Shown in pieces: positions 17,337 to 25,725 of a stretch of DNA of 64,000 nucleotides. The notes under the pieces were generated by a model that was given only the letters and a program-made list of their open reading frames with translations, was not told where the DNA came from and ran no database searches. Positions within the stretch are counted from its first letter, which is position 1; every line of letters starts with the position of its first letter. The DNA lies in assembly GCA_025370845.1 (NCBI GenBank), contig JAMXFF010000038.1, forward strand, positions 1 to 64,000. The letters are read 5' to 3'. Source of the stretch: Laspinema palackyanum D2a. Lineage in GTDB: Bacteria; Cyanobacteriota; Cyanobacteriia; Cyanobacteriales; Laspinemataceae. Position numbers and translations under genes: made by a program.

Positions 17337-18437
17337 ATGACACAGACTGAGCTTTTGGAACTTGCTAAACAGGGCCGCCCCACAGCGATCGCCGCCCTGA
17401 TCAATCGGTCCCTAGAACCCAAAGGGATCACGGCGAAAGCTGCCCTCAAGGGTCGGTGCTTGCAGATTACCCTGGCAGCCCCCAAGGTTCCCAATCAAAA
17501 AGTTTTAGCTGGGTTTATTTATCAAGGGGTGATGAAATTGGCACCCGAGGCGATCGCCTCCCTGAAAGTTTTAGGTCTTCAGACCGGACAGACTGCCCCC
17601 GCCTGGTCCCAGGAGTTTAAGCTCTCTCCCCAGGCTGAATTTTCTGATGACCTCTCCGCGATGGCGCCTTTAGAGGCTCCGATTTCGCGCAGGGGAAGCT
17701 CCCGCCAGTCCCCAACCGCCACCCCACCCCCCTCGGTTAATGGGGGAAAAAACCCGGGTAGAACCCGCGAATCCCGGAAGGGCGATCGCCTCCAAAAATT
17801 CCCCCAATCCGTTGATAATTCGGCCTCAGTTCCTGACGGTTCAGAACAACTGGCTGAAAGTGAAGGGCGATCGCCTCTGAGTGCCCTTGACTATGAGGAC
17901 TTACTTCGAGACATCGGTCGGTTTCCCCAAAAAGGAAAATTCAGCGTGGATTACTACTACGCCATTCCTAAAATTGCGGATGCCCTCGCCGAATTGATGC
18001 CATCAAGCCGTCAAATTCTTGACGTTGTTGGGGTGCGATTTCAAGGCCAATTAGCCTGTCTGGTCCTCACTGACCGGGGTTTAACTTGTTTTTCCTGTCC
18101 AGATTTTTCTCGCCAAGCCCTTAAAACTTTTGGGGTAAATTTTAATAAAATTAGTCACCTCAGCGCGGGAAAACGAGGGCTGAGTATTTACCAACCGAAA
18201 GGTCTCAAAAAACATTTTTATTTCTATAATAAAAAACTGGGAAAAAATTTTATAGACGGGAAACTTTCTGAGTTTATTTCGGTAGAAAAAACTCGATTTA
18301 TTCCCGATGATCGCCATGAAATTACTCTAACCCTGTTTGGGTATTTTGCCTTGTTTTTATCCCTGGTAGTCAACCTTGCCGGATTGGGAGCGGGGGTCTG
18401 GTTTTTAATTCAAAGAATGATGGGAAATCCCTTTTAA
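17337..18437 (+). CDS. Modular protein with C-terminal membrane segment
   Basis: The chosen ATG at 17337 gives MTQTELLELAKQGRPTAIAA, aligned with the start of the same N-terminal domain in its neighbours; a GTG at 17328 is also possible. After this domain (to about residue 90) comes a polar Pro/Ser-rich linker, then a folded region (~185-320: YYYAIPKIADALAELMPSSR, VVGVRFQGQLACLVLTDRGL) that looks like a small nucleic-acid or PH-like beta domain. The C terminus has a hydrophobic segment (TLFGYFALFLSLVVNLAGLG). It lacks the ~70-residue C-terminal module. Function unknown. Confidence 0.7.
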   Translation: MTQTELLELAKQGRPTAIAALINRSLEPKGITAKAALKGRCLQITLAAPKVPNQKVLAGFIYQGVMKLAPEAIASLKVLGLQTGQTAPAWSQEFKLSPQAEFSDDLSAMAPLEAPISRRGSSRQSPTATPPPSVNGGKNPGRTRESRKGDRLQKFPQSVDNSASVPDGSEQLAESEGRSPLSALDYEDLLRDIGRFPQKGKFSVDYYYAIPKIADALAELMPSSRQILDVVGVRFQGQLACLVLTDRGLTCFSCPDFSRQALKTFGVNFNKISHLSAGKRGLSIYQPKGLKKHFYFYNKKLGKNFIDGKLSEFISVEKTRFIPDDRHEITLTLFGYFALFLSLVVNLAGLGAGVWFLIQRMMGNPF

Positions 18438-18574
18438 CCTCCCCCAGTTCCTTCTATTCATTCCCAAATTTATGGTATTTTCACCCCCTCCAGTCAACAA
18501 TTAACCCAAAAGAGATTTTCTCCAACAAGTGAGCTTAAATCAAACATGAAATTTCGGCTAGGCGGTTTAGCTCA

Positions 18575-20056
18575 ATGGTAAATTGGATCATCAAGCAGAC
18601 ACAACACCTCTTAAACGTCTTCGGTGCTATTTTTACCAAAGATTTGTTTAAGGTAGGAGGGAATGAGTTTTCCCTGAATCGCCTTGCTCAACTGCTATTA
18701 CTCAGTGCGATCGCCTATTTTATCTCCCGCAGCGTGAACGAATGGATTAAGCGCCGGTTATTAGGGCGCTTAAAATTTCACATCGGGACCCGAGAAGCGA
18801 TCGCCTCGGTCATGGGGTATCTTCTGAGCGCACTCTCCTTTCTCATCGTCCTCGAAAGCGCAGGAATTGACCTCAGTTCCCTCACCGTCGTTGCCGGGGT
18901 TTTAGGAATTGGGATCGGGTTTGGGTTGCAAAATCTCGCCAGTAACTTTATCAGCGGCATTACCTTATTATTTGAACAACCTATTAAAGTCGGTGACTAT
19001 ATCCAAGTCGATGATTTATTTGGAACTGTCGAAAAAATTTCCATTCGTTCCACTATTGTTCGGAGTCGCGATGGAGTCTTTGTGATTGTTCCTAATATCC
19101 GATTTGTCGAAACTAATATTATTAACTGGAGTTATCAAGACCCGAAATGTCGCCTACATATTCCCGTCGGCATTGCCTACGGGACCGATCCCGCTGCCGT
19201 CACCGAAGCACTCCTCACCGCAGCGCGCAAAGAACCTGACGTATTATCTGATCCACCGCCTAAAGTCTGGTTTCAAGCCTTTGGGGAAAGTGCCTTAGAC
19301 TTTGAACTGTTAGTCTGGATTGATGAACCGGAAAATAGCGAACCGATTAAAAGTGCTTTGAATTTTAGAATTGAGTGTGAATTGCGTCAGCGAGGCATTG
19401 AAATTCCGTTTCCTCAACGAGATTTACATATCCGCAATCTCGACTCCTTCAAGACCCTGTTTAAACATCAGATTCCCACTGTCCCCAGTCAAGAAACCCT
19501 TCCTCCATCGGAGAATCCGCCTCCCCAGCTTGAAAAAGCCATTCCCAAATCTCCGAATAACTGGACATTGCGGGATTTGCTGCGCCGAATGCCATATTTT
19601 GAGACCTGTAGCGATATGGAATTGCTGCATTTAATTGAGTATGGATATCGGCAATTGTTTCCAGGCGATCGCTTAATTTGTCGGGAAAATGACCCGGGGG
19701 ATTCCTTTTATATTATTCTATCAGGTTCCGTCGAAGTGTTTTCTCAGCGACTGCAAAAATATATTGCTAGTCTGCACGCCGGTGAGTTTTTTGGAGAAAT
19801 TTCTTTACTGATGGGAATTCCTCGTTCGGCCAGTGTCAGAACCTTGGAAGATACGATTTTATTTGTAATCGATCGCAATGATTTACAACGGTTGTTAGTC
19901 ACCCATCGAAATTTAGCCGATCGCATTGCCGAAAAGTTATCCGAAAGACAACAATCCCTCAAAAGTTTAGGATTGCTGGTGGATGAAGAAATTGAAGGGG
20001 AAGAAAAACCCTTGATTTGGATTCGCAAGCGGTTAAATACTCTATTTGGAATTTAA
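18575..20056 (+). CDS. MscS-family mechanosensitive channel with cyclic-nucleotide-binding domain
   Basis: A 493-residue channel. N-terminal membrane helices (about 28-48, 72-95, 97-122) lead into the MscS pore-lining and beta domain: GVLGIGIGFGLQNLASNFIS then LFEQPIKVGDYIQVDDLFGT and VPNIRFVETNIINWS. Residues ~340-470 form a cyclic-nucleotide-binding fold (RENDPGDSFYIILSGSVEVF; GEFFGEISLLMGIPRSASV). The family opens under membrane tension and releases solutes on osmotic downshock. The fused cNMP domain implies ligand gating, as in MscS-like cyclic-nucleotide-gated channels; the GEIS..G.PRSASV phosphate-binding cassette is present, so binding is plausible. Confidence 0.9.
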   Translation: MVNWIIKQTQHLLNVFGAIFTKDLFKVGGNEFSLNRLAQLLLLSAIAYFISRSVNEWIKRRLLGRLKFHIGTREAIASVMGYLLSALSFLIVLESAGIDLSSLTVVAGVLGIGIGFGLQNLASNFISGITLLFEQPIKVGDYIQVDDLFGTVEKISIRSTIVRSRDGVFVIVPNIRFVETNIINWSYQDPKCRLHIPVGIAYGTDPAAVTEALLTAARKEPDVLSDPPPKVWFQAFGESALDFELLVWIDEPENSEPIKSALNFRIECELRQRGIEIPFPQRDLHIRNLDSFKTLFKHQIPTVPSQETLPPSENPPPQLEKAIPKSPNNWTLRDLLRRMPYFETCSDMELLHLIEYGYRQLFPGDRLICRENDPGDSFYIILSGSVEVFSQRLQKYIASLHAGEFFGEISLLMGIPRSASVRTLEDTILFVIDRNDLQRLLVTHRNLADRIAEKLSERQQSLKSLGLLVDEEIEGEEKPLIWIRKRLNTLFGI

Positions 20057-20203
20057 CCCGTCCGACAATTCCGAACCCGTTTTATCAACATCAGGGCCTA
20101 GAGACAAGGGGAATTTTCCAGGTAAAACTGTCCCGCTGTTTCAGTCAGCGTGGCAACGTAGTTTTAGACCACCGGACTTGAATTCCCCAGTCCAAGCTAT
20201 GAA

Positions 20204-21061
20204 TTAGAGCTGTTCTTGACGTAGGCGATCGCCTTGAGCTTGGGCATCCTCGCTGTTACTGCGATAGAGTTCCGTGCGGTTTTGAGCGATTTTGTATCGG
20301 GGATGATCCGCCGGGACTGAAGCCATCAACACTGAAGCCTGTTCCCACTTGGCGGCAATTACCAACCATTCCGCAGAAGTTTCAGCGACTTTCCCCTCCG
20401 CAGAAGCTTGTTCAGCTAATCGCACCGCTTCTGCAAAGGCATCGCGATCGGTAACAGCCTCAGATGACTCTTCAGAATTGCCAGAAGTCAGGGAAAATTG
20501 ACCTGACTGGAATCCGGCCTGAATTTGGGGCCAGTTATAAATCAGTAAACCCAGAGTCACCAGGAATAAGCTCACCCCGAGACCATTGAGGATCCCCCGG
20601 CGAAATTGGCGTTCTTCTCGGACTTGACGGGAATAGGGGGATTTGGGGAAAGCGGGGTCAGTGCGGGGTTTTGGACGGCTGAAATCTTGGCCCATTTGTT
20701 TGAAGATATTGGGTTTTTTCAGAGTAATGAACTCGGACCAGAGTAGTTGATTTTCGGGGTCCCGGTTAATTTCCTCCAACCACAACAACTGCTGTTCTCG
20801 CACCAGGCGGCTGTTGATATGGACTCGCCGAATATTGCGCGGTGCCAAAGACTCTAAAATCTGTCGAATGCGATCGACCAAAGTAGATTGGTCCAGGAGT
20901 TCGGTGCTCCCCGCCTCGCATAGCAGTTGCAACACGCCATCAGCAAACACGGCGCGGGTTCTGACGCCGGAAGGAGCCAGTTTTTCATTCAGGACTTGAA
21001 TAATCGCCGATACGCTGCCCTGGCGAGCTTGATTGGCGATATCATCCATCGGATGTACCAT
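20204..21061 (-). CDS. Modular membrane protein with ~70-residue C-terminal module
   Basis: The protein carries the N-terminal domain shared with 16149 and 17337 (ANQARQGSVSAIIQVLNEKL; VRTRAVFADGVLQLLCEAG), a basic linker, one membrane helix (ILNGLGVSLFLVTLGLLIYN) and a C-terminal copy of the module (FAEAVRLAEQASAEG ... W ... VLMASVPADHPRYKIAQNR). The start is uncertain: ATG at 21061 or 21049 fits the domain, whereas 21118 would add 19 residues next to the tnpB end. It is the same architecture as 16149-17180 without the acidic region. Function unknown. Confidence 0.7.
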   Translation of the reverse strand: MVHPMDDIANQARQGSVSAIIQVLNEKLAPSGVRTRAVFADGVLQLLCEAGSTELLDQSTLVDRIRQILESLAPRNIRRVHINSRLVREQQLLWLEEINRDPENQLLWSEFITLKKPNIFKQMGQDFSRPKPRTDPAFPKSPYSRQVREERQFRRGILNGLGVSLFLVTLGLLIYNWPQIQAGFQSGQFSLTSGNSEESSEAVTDRDAFAEAVRLAEQASAEGKVAETSAEWLVIAAKWEQASVLMASVPADHPRYKIAQNRTELYRSNSEDAQAQGDRLRQEQL

Positions 21062-21163
21062 GCTTGGGTTTAGCAATTGATTGTTTGTCAACTCTATAAA
21101 AGCGGTAGGGGTTTGCATTTAGAGATATAGCGTTAGAGCTAAAATAGACAGATGTGATCAGGT

Positions 21164-22384
21164 CTATCCAACTCTTTTTAAAGGATTAACCTTTAATGGT
21201 TGAACGCCGCAACTCGCTATCCCCTCAACGGTAAACGCCTCTGGGGAATACATTCTGATGATGTTAAGGCTACCATTAATGTCGGCATTGATGACTCGAC
21301 CAGTGGAGGATTTGAATAGTCCTCTATGAACTCGTCTGCCAAGATACTGATGGTGCTTCTGAATCGGTTCGAGGTCTAACGCTGAACACTTGCTGGTATA
21401 AGCTTCATTGACCGTGACTAGCTTAATGCCAGCTAACTGACATTTATAGTCCAGCATCTCGATTAGTTTGGCATGAGGGATCTGGACAAAATTCTGGTTA
21501 TTGCGCTTACCAATATTTACTTCTTGCTTCCATCCCTCGTTCTTTCCCACTATCAGGGTTGTTATGCCATTAGCTGTGAGATAATTGACTACGATAGATG
21601 AAGTCAAATGAAGGTAGTTATGAATTTGGTTATTGCGCTTGAAGGTGATTCCGTCCAAGCGATTACTGGTCTTTCTATCCCCTATCTTAGATTGAATCCG
21701 AGACCGGGTTTTATTGTACAGACGATTGATTGATTTAAGGGGCTTGCCATTAACTAGGAGGGGTCTAACACCTGAGTCATTACAACTTAGGGCGACTAAG
21801 TTATCTACCCCTACATCAATCCCTGCTATTTTTTCGTCAGTCTTTTTCGGTGCAAGTTCTTCAATCTCATAAACGACTTCAATTAAGTAGCATCCGTTTT
21901 TAGGAACTATCCTGGCCTGAACTGGGTTCTTCGCTCTAGGCATCTGAATCTTTATGTCACTCTGGGAGAGATGACAAATCCCGTCTGCTAAGGGCTTTTT
22001 ATAGATGGCCTCAGACCCTTTATAAATCACTGCAAAACGTCCCTTAACCTTGTCCTTGTACTTCAGGATTTTGGGTTGTTGCAGATACTTTTCTGGATTA
22101 ACTTTCCAGTCTTTATGTGCATTGAAGTAACCCGTCCAAGCTTGGCAGACCTGTCTGATTAAAGAGCAAGCTATCTTGGTAGAAGGCATCTGCTTATAGG
22201 CATCTGAACTAGCGACTAGGTGGTAAAGTTTAGTATTAGACCAGACCTGGCCCGTTTCAAAGAATCGCTGCCTCATATAGTAATTACAGAGGTTGTAGAG
22301 ATTCTTGGCTTTAAAGCAGAGTGCATCACACTCTTGCCAATATTTATGAGTTTTCTTGATTAGATGCCTCTCGACTAGCTGCAT
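21164..22384 (-). CDS. tnpB: TnpB-type RNA-guided endonuclease of an IS607/IS605-like element
   Basis: A 406-residue TnpB. The RuvC-like catalytic triad is present: Asp190 in KIAGIDVGVDNLVALS, Glu283 in LIVGKNEGWKQE and Asp368 in GRVINADINGSLNI. The usual zinc-finger CxxC pairs are absent; only Cys333 remains in TSKCSALDLEP. The family cuts DNA guided by an omega-RNA that normally overlaps the 3' end of tnpB. No tnpA of the Y1 type is present; a resolvase fragment overlaps the 5' end instead. The frame is intact, so nuclease activity is possible. Only about 45-100 bp separate it from the next gene. Confidence 0.9.
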   Translation of the reverse strand: MQLVERHLIKKTHKYWQECDALCFKAKNLYNLCNYYMRQRFFETGQVWSNTKLYHLVASSDAYKQMPSTKIACSLIRQVCQAWTGYFNAHKDWKVNPEKYLQQPKILKYKDKVKGRFAVIYKGSEAIYKKPLADGICHLSQSDIKIQMPRAKNPVQARIVPKNGCYLIEVVYEIEELAPKKTDEKIAGIDVGVDNLVALSCNDSGVRPLLVNGKPLKSINRLYNKTRSRIQSKIGDRKTSNRLDGITFKRNNQIHNYLHLTSSIVVNYLTANGITTLIVGKNEGWKQEVNIGKRNNQNFVQIPHAKLIEMLDYKCQLAGIKLVTVNEAYTSKCSALDLEPIQKHHQYLGRRVHRGLFKSSTGRVINADINGSLNIIRMYSPEAFTVEGIASCGVQPLKVNPLKRVG

Positions 22385-22526
22385 CCCGTTTTTTCCTCCA
22401 CGCTAAGTAGCGTCCATAGATTTTGGCTGAAACCGAAGACATTAAAGAAAAAAATAACTCAATGAAGTCCTCTATTAACTCGGCTTCATAAGTCTTAGGC
22501 AGAGATTCTTTTACCAATTTAACTGT
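22344..22526 (-). pseudogene. C-terminal fragment of IS607-type serine recombinase
   Basis: A 60-codon open frame, from just after a stop to the TAA at 22344, overlaps the tnpB start. Its translation contains YEAELIEDFIELFFSLMSSV and SAKIYGRYLAWRKKRD, which resembles the conserved C-terminal tail of IS607 TnpA (E-L-V-x-D-L ... F-S-A-R-x-Y-G-x-R). The ~140-residue catalytic and DNA-binding part is absent upstream. It could be a decayed transposase or, less likely, a retained small protein translated from an in-frame TTG (22514) and coupled to tnpB. Confidence 0.6.
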
Positions 22527-22543
22527 TCATGACCTCGTTTCCG

Positions 22544-22574
22544 ATTTTAGCATAACATCTAAGAGGGTTGTCAA
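22544..22574 (-). promoter_or_regulatory. Promoter-like sequence upstream of the tnpA fragment/tnpB
   Basis: On the minus strand TTGACA (22569-22574) is followed by TATGCTAAAAT. Spacing to TAAAAT is 19 bp, and to GCTAAA 17 bp. It is correctly placed to transcribe the tnpA fragment and tnpB. Confidence 0.4.
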
Positions 22575-22637
22575 TTTTTGTCTAGGTGTGTCTATAATTA
22601 TGTTCAACTATTCCGAAGCCTATCAGTTTTCTCAACG

Positions 22638-22800
22638 GGTCAACCTTCATTGACCGGGGAAAACAAAAAGCCGCCAATTATAGGCTCCCATTTAGGGCCA
22701 AGGGAATCCGTTGCTACAGCAGGCTGACCCGCTAAACGGGACTGACGGGCGGGAGTTGGGATGACATCGGATCGGATAGATGTCTGTCATGTCCAGCCCC
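22638..22800 (+). promoter_or_regulatory. Structured leader resembling a cobalamin riboswitch core
   Basis: A hairpin (GGTCAA at 22638-22643 with TTGACC at 22650-22655) is followed by GGCTCCCATTTAGGGCC, then AAGGGAATCCG and GCTGACCCGCTAAACGG. The order of a short GC hairpin, GGGAATCCG and GCTGACCCGC resembles the conserved core of cobalamin riboswitches. The second half (B12 box) was not recognised. The downstream gene is an M48 protease, not an obvious B12 target, so this is tentative. Confidence 0.3.
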
Positions 22801-22998
22801 TATTATCTACATCCTCTGTTCTGTAAGTCCTGAGCAAGTACGAGATTGGCATTAATGACTTTTGGAGTCCATTGAGTCCTGTACTCAAAGGGATTAATCT
22901 AAAATTGATGGAGGCAAGACAGAGGGGACGGTTGAAACAGGCGATCGCTTTTGTCCTGCCGCCACTATATTATCCCCTGGGGGAATTTAAAAAAAACG

Positions 22999-23964
22999 AT
23001 GCCTACCTATACTGGAATTTCTAGCGAAGCCTTTCGCCATCCCTTGGATCGGGAAGCCGAGCAAACCTTACGCCGGGTCCCTGGGTTTGATTTGGTGGCC
23101 CGGAAGTTTGTAGAATTTCTCGTGGAGCGTCCCCAGTATGTCTATATGATGGGCAATAGCATCCAAGTGGGTCCTCGGCAATATTCAACCTTGTATGGAA
23201 TCTTTCGAGAATGTATTCGGGATTTAGATATTTATCCCGAACCCACTTTGTTTGTCTCTCAGGCCCCCGTGGTCAATGCCTACGCCCTCGGACAAGATCT
23301 GCCTTACATTGTCTTAAATACAGGGTTGATTGACTTGATGAGTGAGGACGAAATTCGCTCGGTGGTCGCCCATGAACTGGGACATATCAAATGTGGTCAC
23401 ACCACGTTGATTCAGATGGCGAGTTGGGCGATTATGGCGGTTTTCAGTCTGGCCGATTTGACGATGGGGTTTAGCCGCATCCTCAGTACCGGCTTGATTT
23501 TGGCCTTTTATGAATGGTTGCGAAAAGCGGAGCTCTCAGCCGATCGCGCGGCGATGTTGGTGATGGATGATACCAGGCCGGTGATGCAGACGATGATGAA
23601 AATGGCCGGGGGTTCGACGCGCTATGCCCATGAATGCAGCTTAGACGAGTTTACCCGCCAAGCCCAGCGTTATCAAGAACTGGATGAGGATGGACTCAAT
23701 CAAGTTTATAAGTTTTTTCTCTATAACAACGTTTCTCAGGGGGTTTTTCTGACCCATCCCTTTACCGTGGAACGAGTCAGCTATTTACAAGCTTGGGCGT
23801 CTTCTGCGGAGTATCGGGAGATTAAGCGGGGAAATTATCCGCGAGGGGGCGCTCAAGGGTCGGTGGAGGTGAAACCGGAGTCTCCCGCAGAACAGGAAGC
23901 CGATCGCTTGCGGCGTCAAATTGAGGAGTTGCAGCAGGAAATTAATCGGATCAAGGGGGAGTAG
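22999..23964 (+). CDS. M48-family zinc metalloprotease
   Basis: The ATG at 22999 gives a 321-residue protein. The gluzincin motif HELGH is at His125-Glu126-His129 and the third ligand Glu178 lies in RKAELSADRAAML, so the active site is complete. Two hydrophobic segments (about 138-155 and 160-174) lie between them. The C terminus is a charged coiled coil (EADRLRRQIEELQQEINRIK). The family includes HtpX-like and Ste24-like proteases that act on membrane or lipoprotein substrates; the substrate here is unknown. The lipoprotein gene starts 61 bp downstream, so they may be co-transcribed. Confidence 0.88.
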   Translation: MPTYTGISSEAFRHPLDREAEQTLRRVPGFDLVARKFVEFLVERPQYVYMMGNSIQVGPRQYSTLYGIFRECIRDLDIYPEPTLFVSQAPVVNAYALGQDLPYIVLNTGLIDLMSEDEIRSVVAHELGHIKCGHTTLIQMASWAIMAVFSLADLTMGFSRILSTGLILAFYEWLRKAELSADRAAMLVMDDTRPVMQTMMKMAGGSTRYAHECSLDEFTRQAQRYQELDEDGLNQVYKFFLYNNVSQGVFLTHPFTVERVSYLQAWASSAEYREIKRGNYPRGGAQGSVEVKPESPAEQEADRLRRQIEELQQEINRIKGE

Positions 23965-24025
23965 GTGCAGGCGATCGCTCACTCAGCTATTCCCGCAATC
24001 CGGATCGAACTTTTACATCGAATTC

Positions 24026-25420
24026 ATGCCTAGATTTCAGTGGTTTCTCAAGTTTATTCCGGCAGTCTCGCTTCTGGCCCTAATGGGGGGCTGTTCCCAA
24101 ACGGTCTCGCCAACTTCTACAGAGTCTTTTGATTCACCCTCAGCCGTTGCCCAAGTCCCAGTCGCCCAAGGGGCAATTGATCCGTTTGCGGAGGGGATTA
24201 AATACGCCACGAGTGCCGCGAACCTCGCACAAACGGCCCGTTCTCCGGCGCAGTGGGATGAAGTGTCAAAACAGTGGCTGCAAGCGATTTACTGGATGCA
24301 GTCTGTCCCCCCGACGAATCCCCGCAGGGCCTTTGCTCAGAAAAAGGTGGCGGAATATATGCGCTATCTGATTTACACCCAGCAACAAGCGACGGTGAGT
24401 TCGCGCCTGAACTATCCCACGTTTAATAGTGATATCCTCGATGAGCAATTAGGACTCTATCTATCCTACATTGAGGCGATGGGACGGCCTGATATTTTGA
24501 TTGTGGGCAGTTCTCGGGCGGTCCAGGGAGTAGATCCGCGCATCCTTCGCCAAGGGTTGGCGGCGAGGGGGTTATCGGGACTGAGAGTGTTTAATTTTGG
24601 GATTCATGGGGCCACAGCCCAGGTGGTGCGGTTTCAGCTACAGCAACTGTTGGGTCCAGAACATTTGCCACGAATGATTTTATGGGCGGATGGGGTCCGG
24701 GCGTTTAATAGTGGCCGGGTCGATCGCACCTATACCGAGATTGTCCAGTCTCCGGGATATCAGCGGTTAGCTTCTGGGGTCCGTCCTCAGTTGAGTTCGG
24801 GCAATCCCCTAGAGGAGGCGATCGCCTCTTCCTCTGCGGAAGAATATCAGTTTCAACCCCTGAGTGTTTCCGGTTCCTCTGATTCGAGGGAGGCGAAGGA
24901 TTTATCCTTACAATATCTCACCGGGTCCGGAGACCGGAACTCACCGACAATTGCGACGACAGTCCGGCGATTGAGTGCTTTGGGTTTAGCCATTGATGCC
25001 TACGGGTTCCACCCAGTTGCGACTCGCTTCAATCCCAGTCGCTACTATCAGCAACGGTCTCGGGTTGCCGGTCGCTATGATGGGGATTATGCCAATTTTC
25101 AATTGGGCGGCGTTCAGGGGACGGCGTTGCAGTCTGTGGCAGCGTTTGCGCGATCGCGTCAAATTCCATTGGTGATTGTTAATTTACCCCTGACGGATGA
25201 TTATTTAGATGCTACCCGCAGCGCTAGGGAGGTGGAGTTTCGCCAGTATATGCGCCGCATCAGCGCTCAAGCATTTCTGTGGCGAGATCTGTCCACGGTG
25301 CGGGGGCTGAATCGGAATGAGTATTTTGAGGATCCGAGTCATTTGAATGAGTTAGGTGCGGCTGCGGTAGCTCGTTCCCTGGCTGCGGATCGGAATATTC
25401 CCTGGCCGAGAGGTCGCTAG
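24026..25420 (+). CDS. SGNH-like lipoprotein with ~70-residue module
   Basis: The ATG at 24026 gives a lipoprotein signal ending in LMGGC (Cys23). Residues ~50-120 are a copy of the module found in three other proteins here (PFAEGIKYATSAANLAQTA ... W ... MQSVP ... AQKKVAEY). From ~155 a SGNH/GDSL-like fold follows: ILIVGSSRAVQGVD (block I, GSSR in place of GDS), FNFGIHGATAQVV, VIVNLPLTDDY and a final DPSHLNELG with the expected Asp-x-x-His. The fold resembles DUF1574-type proteins; enzymatic activity on envelope or polysaccharide esters is inference. It follows the M48 gene closely. Confidence 0.75.
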   Translation: MPRFQWFLKFIPAVSLLALMGGCSQTVSPTSTESFDSPSAVAQVPVAQGAIDPFAEGIKYATSAANLAQTARSPAQWDEVSKQWLQAIYWMQSVPPTNPRRAFAQKKVAEYMRYLIYTQQQATVSSRLNYPTFNSDILDEQLGLYLSYIEAMGRPDILIVGSSRAVQGVDPRILRQGLAARGLSGLRVFNFGIHGATAQVVRFQLQQLLGPEHLPRMILWADGVRAFNSGRVDRTYTEIVQSPGYQRLASGVRPQLSSGNPLEEAIASSSAEEYQFQPLSVSGSSDSREAKDLSLQYLTGSGDRNSPTIATTVRRLSALGLAIDAYGFHPVATRFNPSRYYQQRSRVAGRYDGDYANFQLGGVQGTALQSVAAFARSRQIPLVIVNLPLTDDYLDATRSAREVEFRQYMRRISAQAFLWRDLSTVRGLNRNEYFEDPSHLNELGAAAVARSLAADRNIPWPRGR

Positions 25421-25423
25421 TCC

Positions 25424-25555
25424 GGGGATGGGGAGGATCGGGAGGATGGGGAGGATGGGGAGGATCGGGAGGATGGGGAGGATGGGGAAGATGGGGAGGA
25501 TGGGGAGGATGGGGAGGATGGGGAGGATGGGGAGGATGGGGAGGATGGGGAGAAG
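25424..25555. repeat. 9-bp minisatellite (GGGGAGGAT), about 13 copies
   Basis: Immediately after the lipoprotein stop codon lies an array of near-perfect 9-bp units GGGGAGGAT with occasional CGGGAGGAT and GGGGAAGAT variants. Both strands are open in some frames only because the unit is a multiple of three. Shorter relatives occur at 9575-9624. The total copy number is likely variable between strains. Confidence 0.9.
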
Positions 25556-25725
25556 TGAGGCGAGGTTCACCCTCAAGTGAGGTGAGCGGGTTGGGAGTCT
25601 AGGGGAGTGTAATGGGTTCAAAGGCTTCCTAATGAAAAGTGATGCCCCTTTTACCCAGGACATCACTTAAGTTTACCGTTTTAATTGAACCGTTCTAACT
25701 TATAATATGCACCACTGAATTTTAC

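Larger units (their letters stand above)
21164..22574 (-). mobile_element. Remnant IS607-like element (tnpA fragment plus tnpB)
   Basis: The element comprises a promoter-like sequence, a C-terminal fragment of a serine-recombinase TnpA and an intact tnpB overlapping it by 41 bp. Exact ends were not found: IS607 elements lack inverted repeats and target duplications. The right end must lie downstream of 21164, very near the next gene. Confidence 0.6.

Noticed and set aside
18552..18600. tRNA-like 5' sequence (GCGGTTTAGCTCAATGGTAAA)
   Set aside because: It resembles the acceptor and D-arm of a tRNA, but no anticodon stem, T-arm or 3' acceptor complement follows, and the ATG at 18575 starts the MscS-family gene.
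25352..25666. Open frame encoding repeated I-L-P on the minus strand
   Set aside because: It is produced by the 9-bp minisatellite, whose unit length is a multiple of three; it is not a protein gene.
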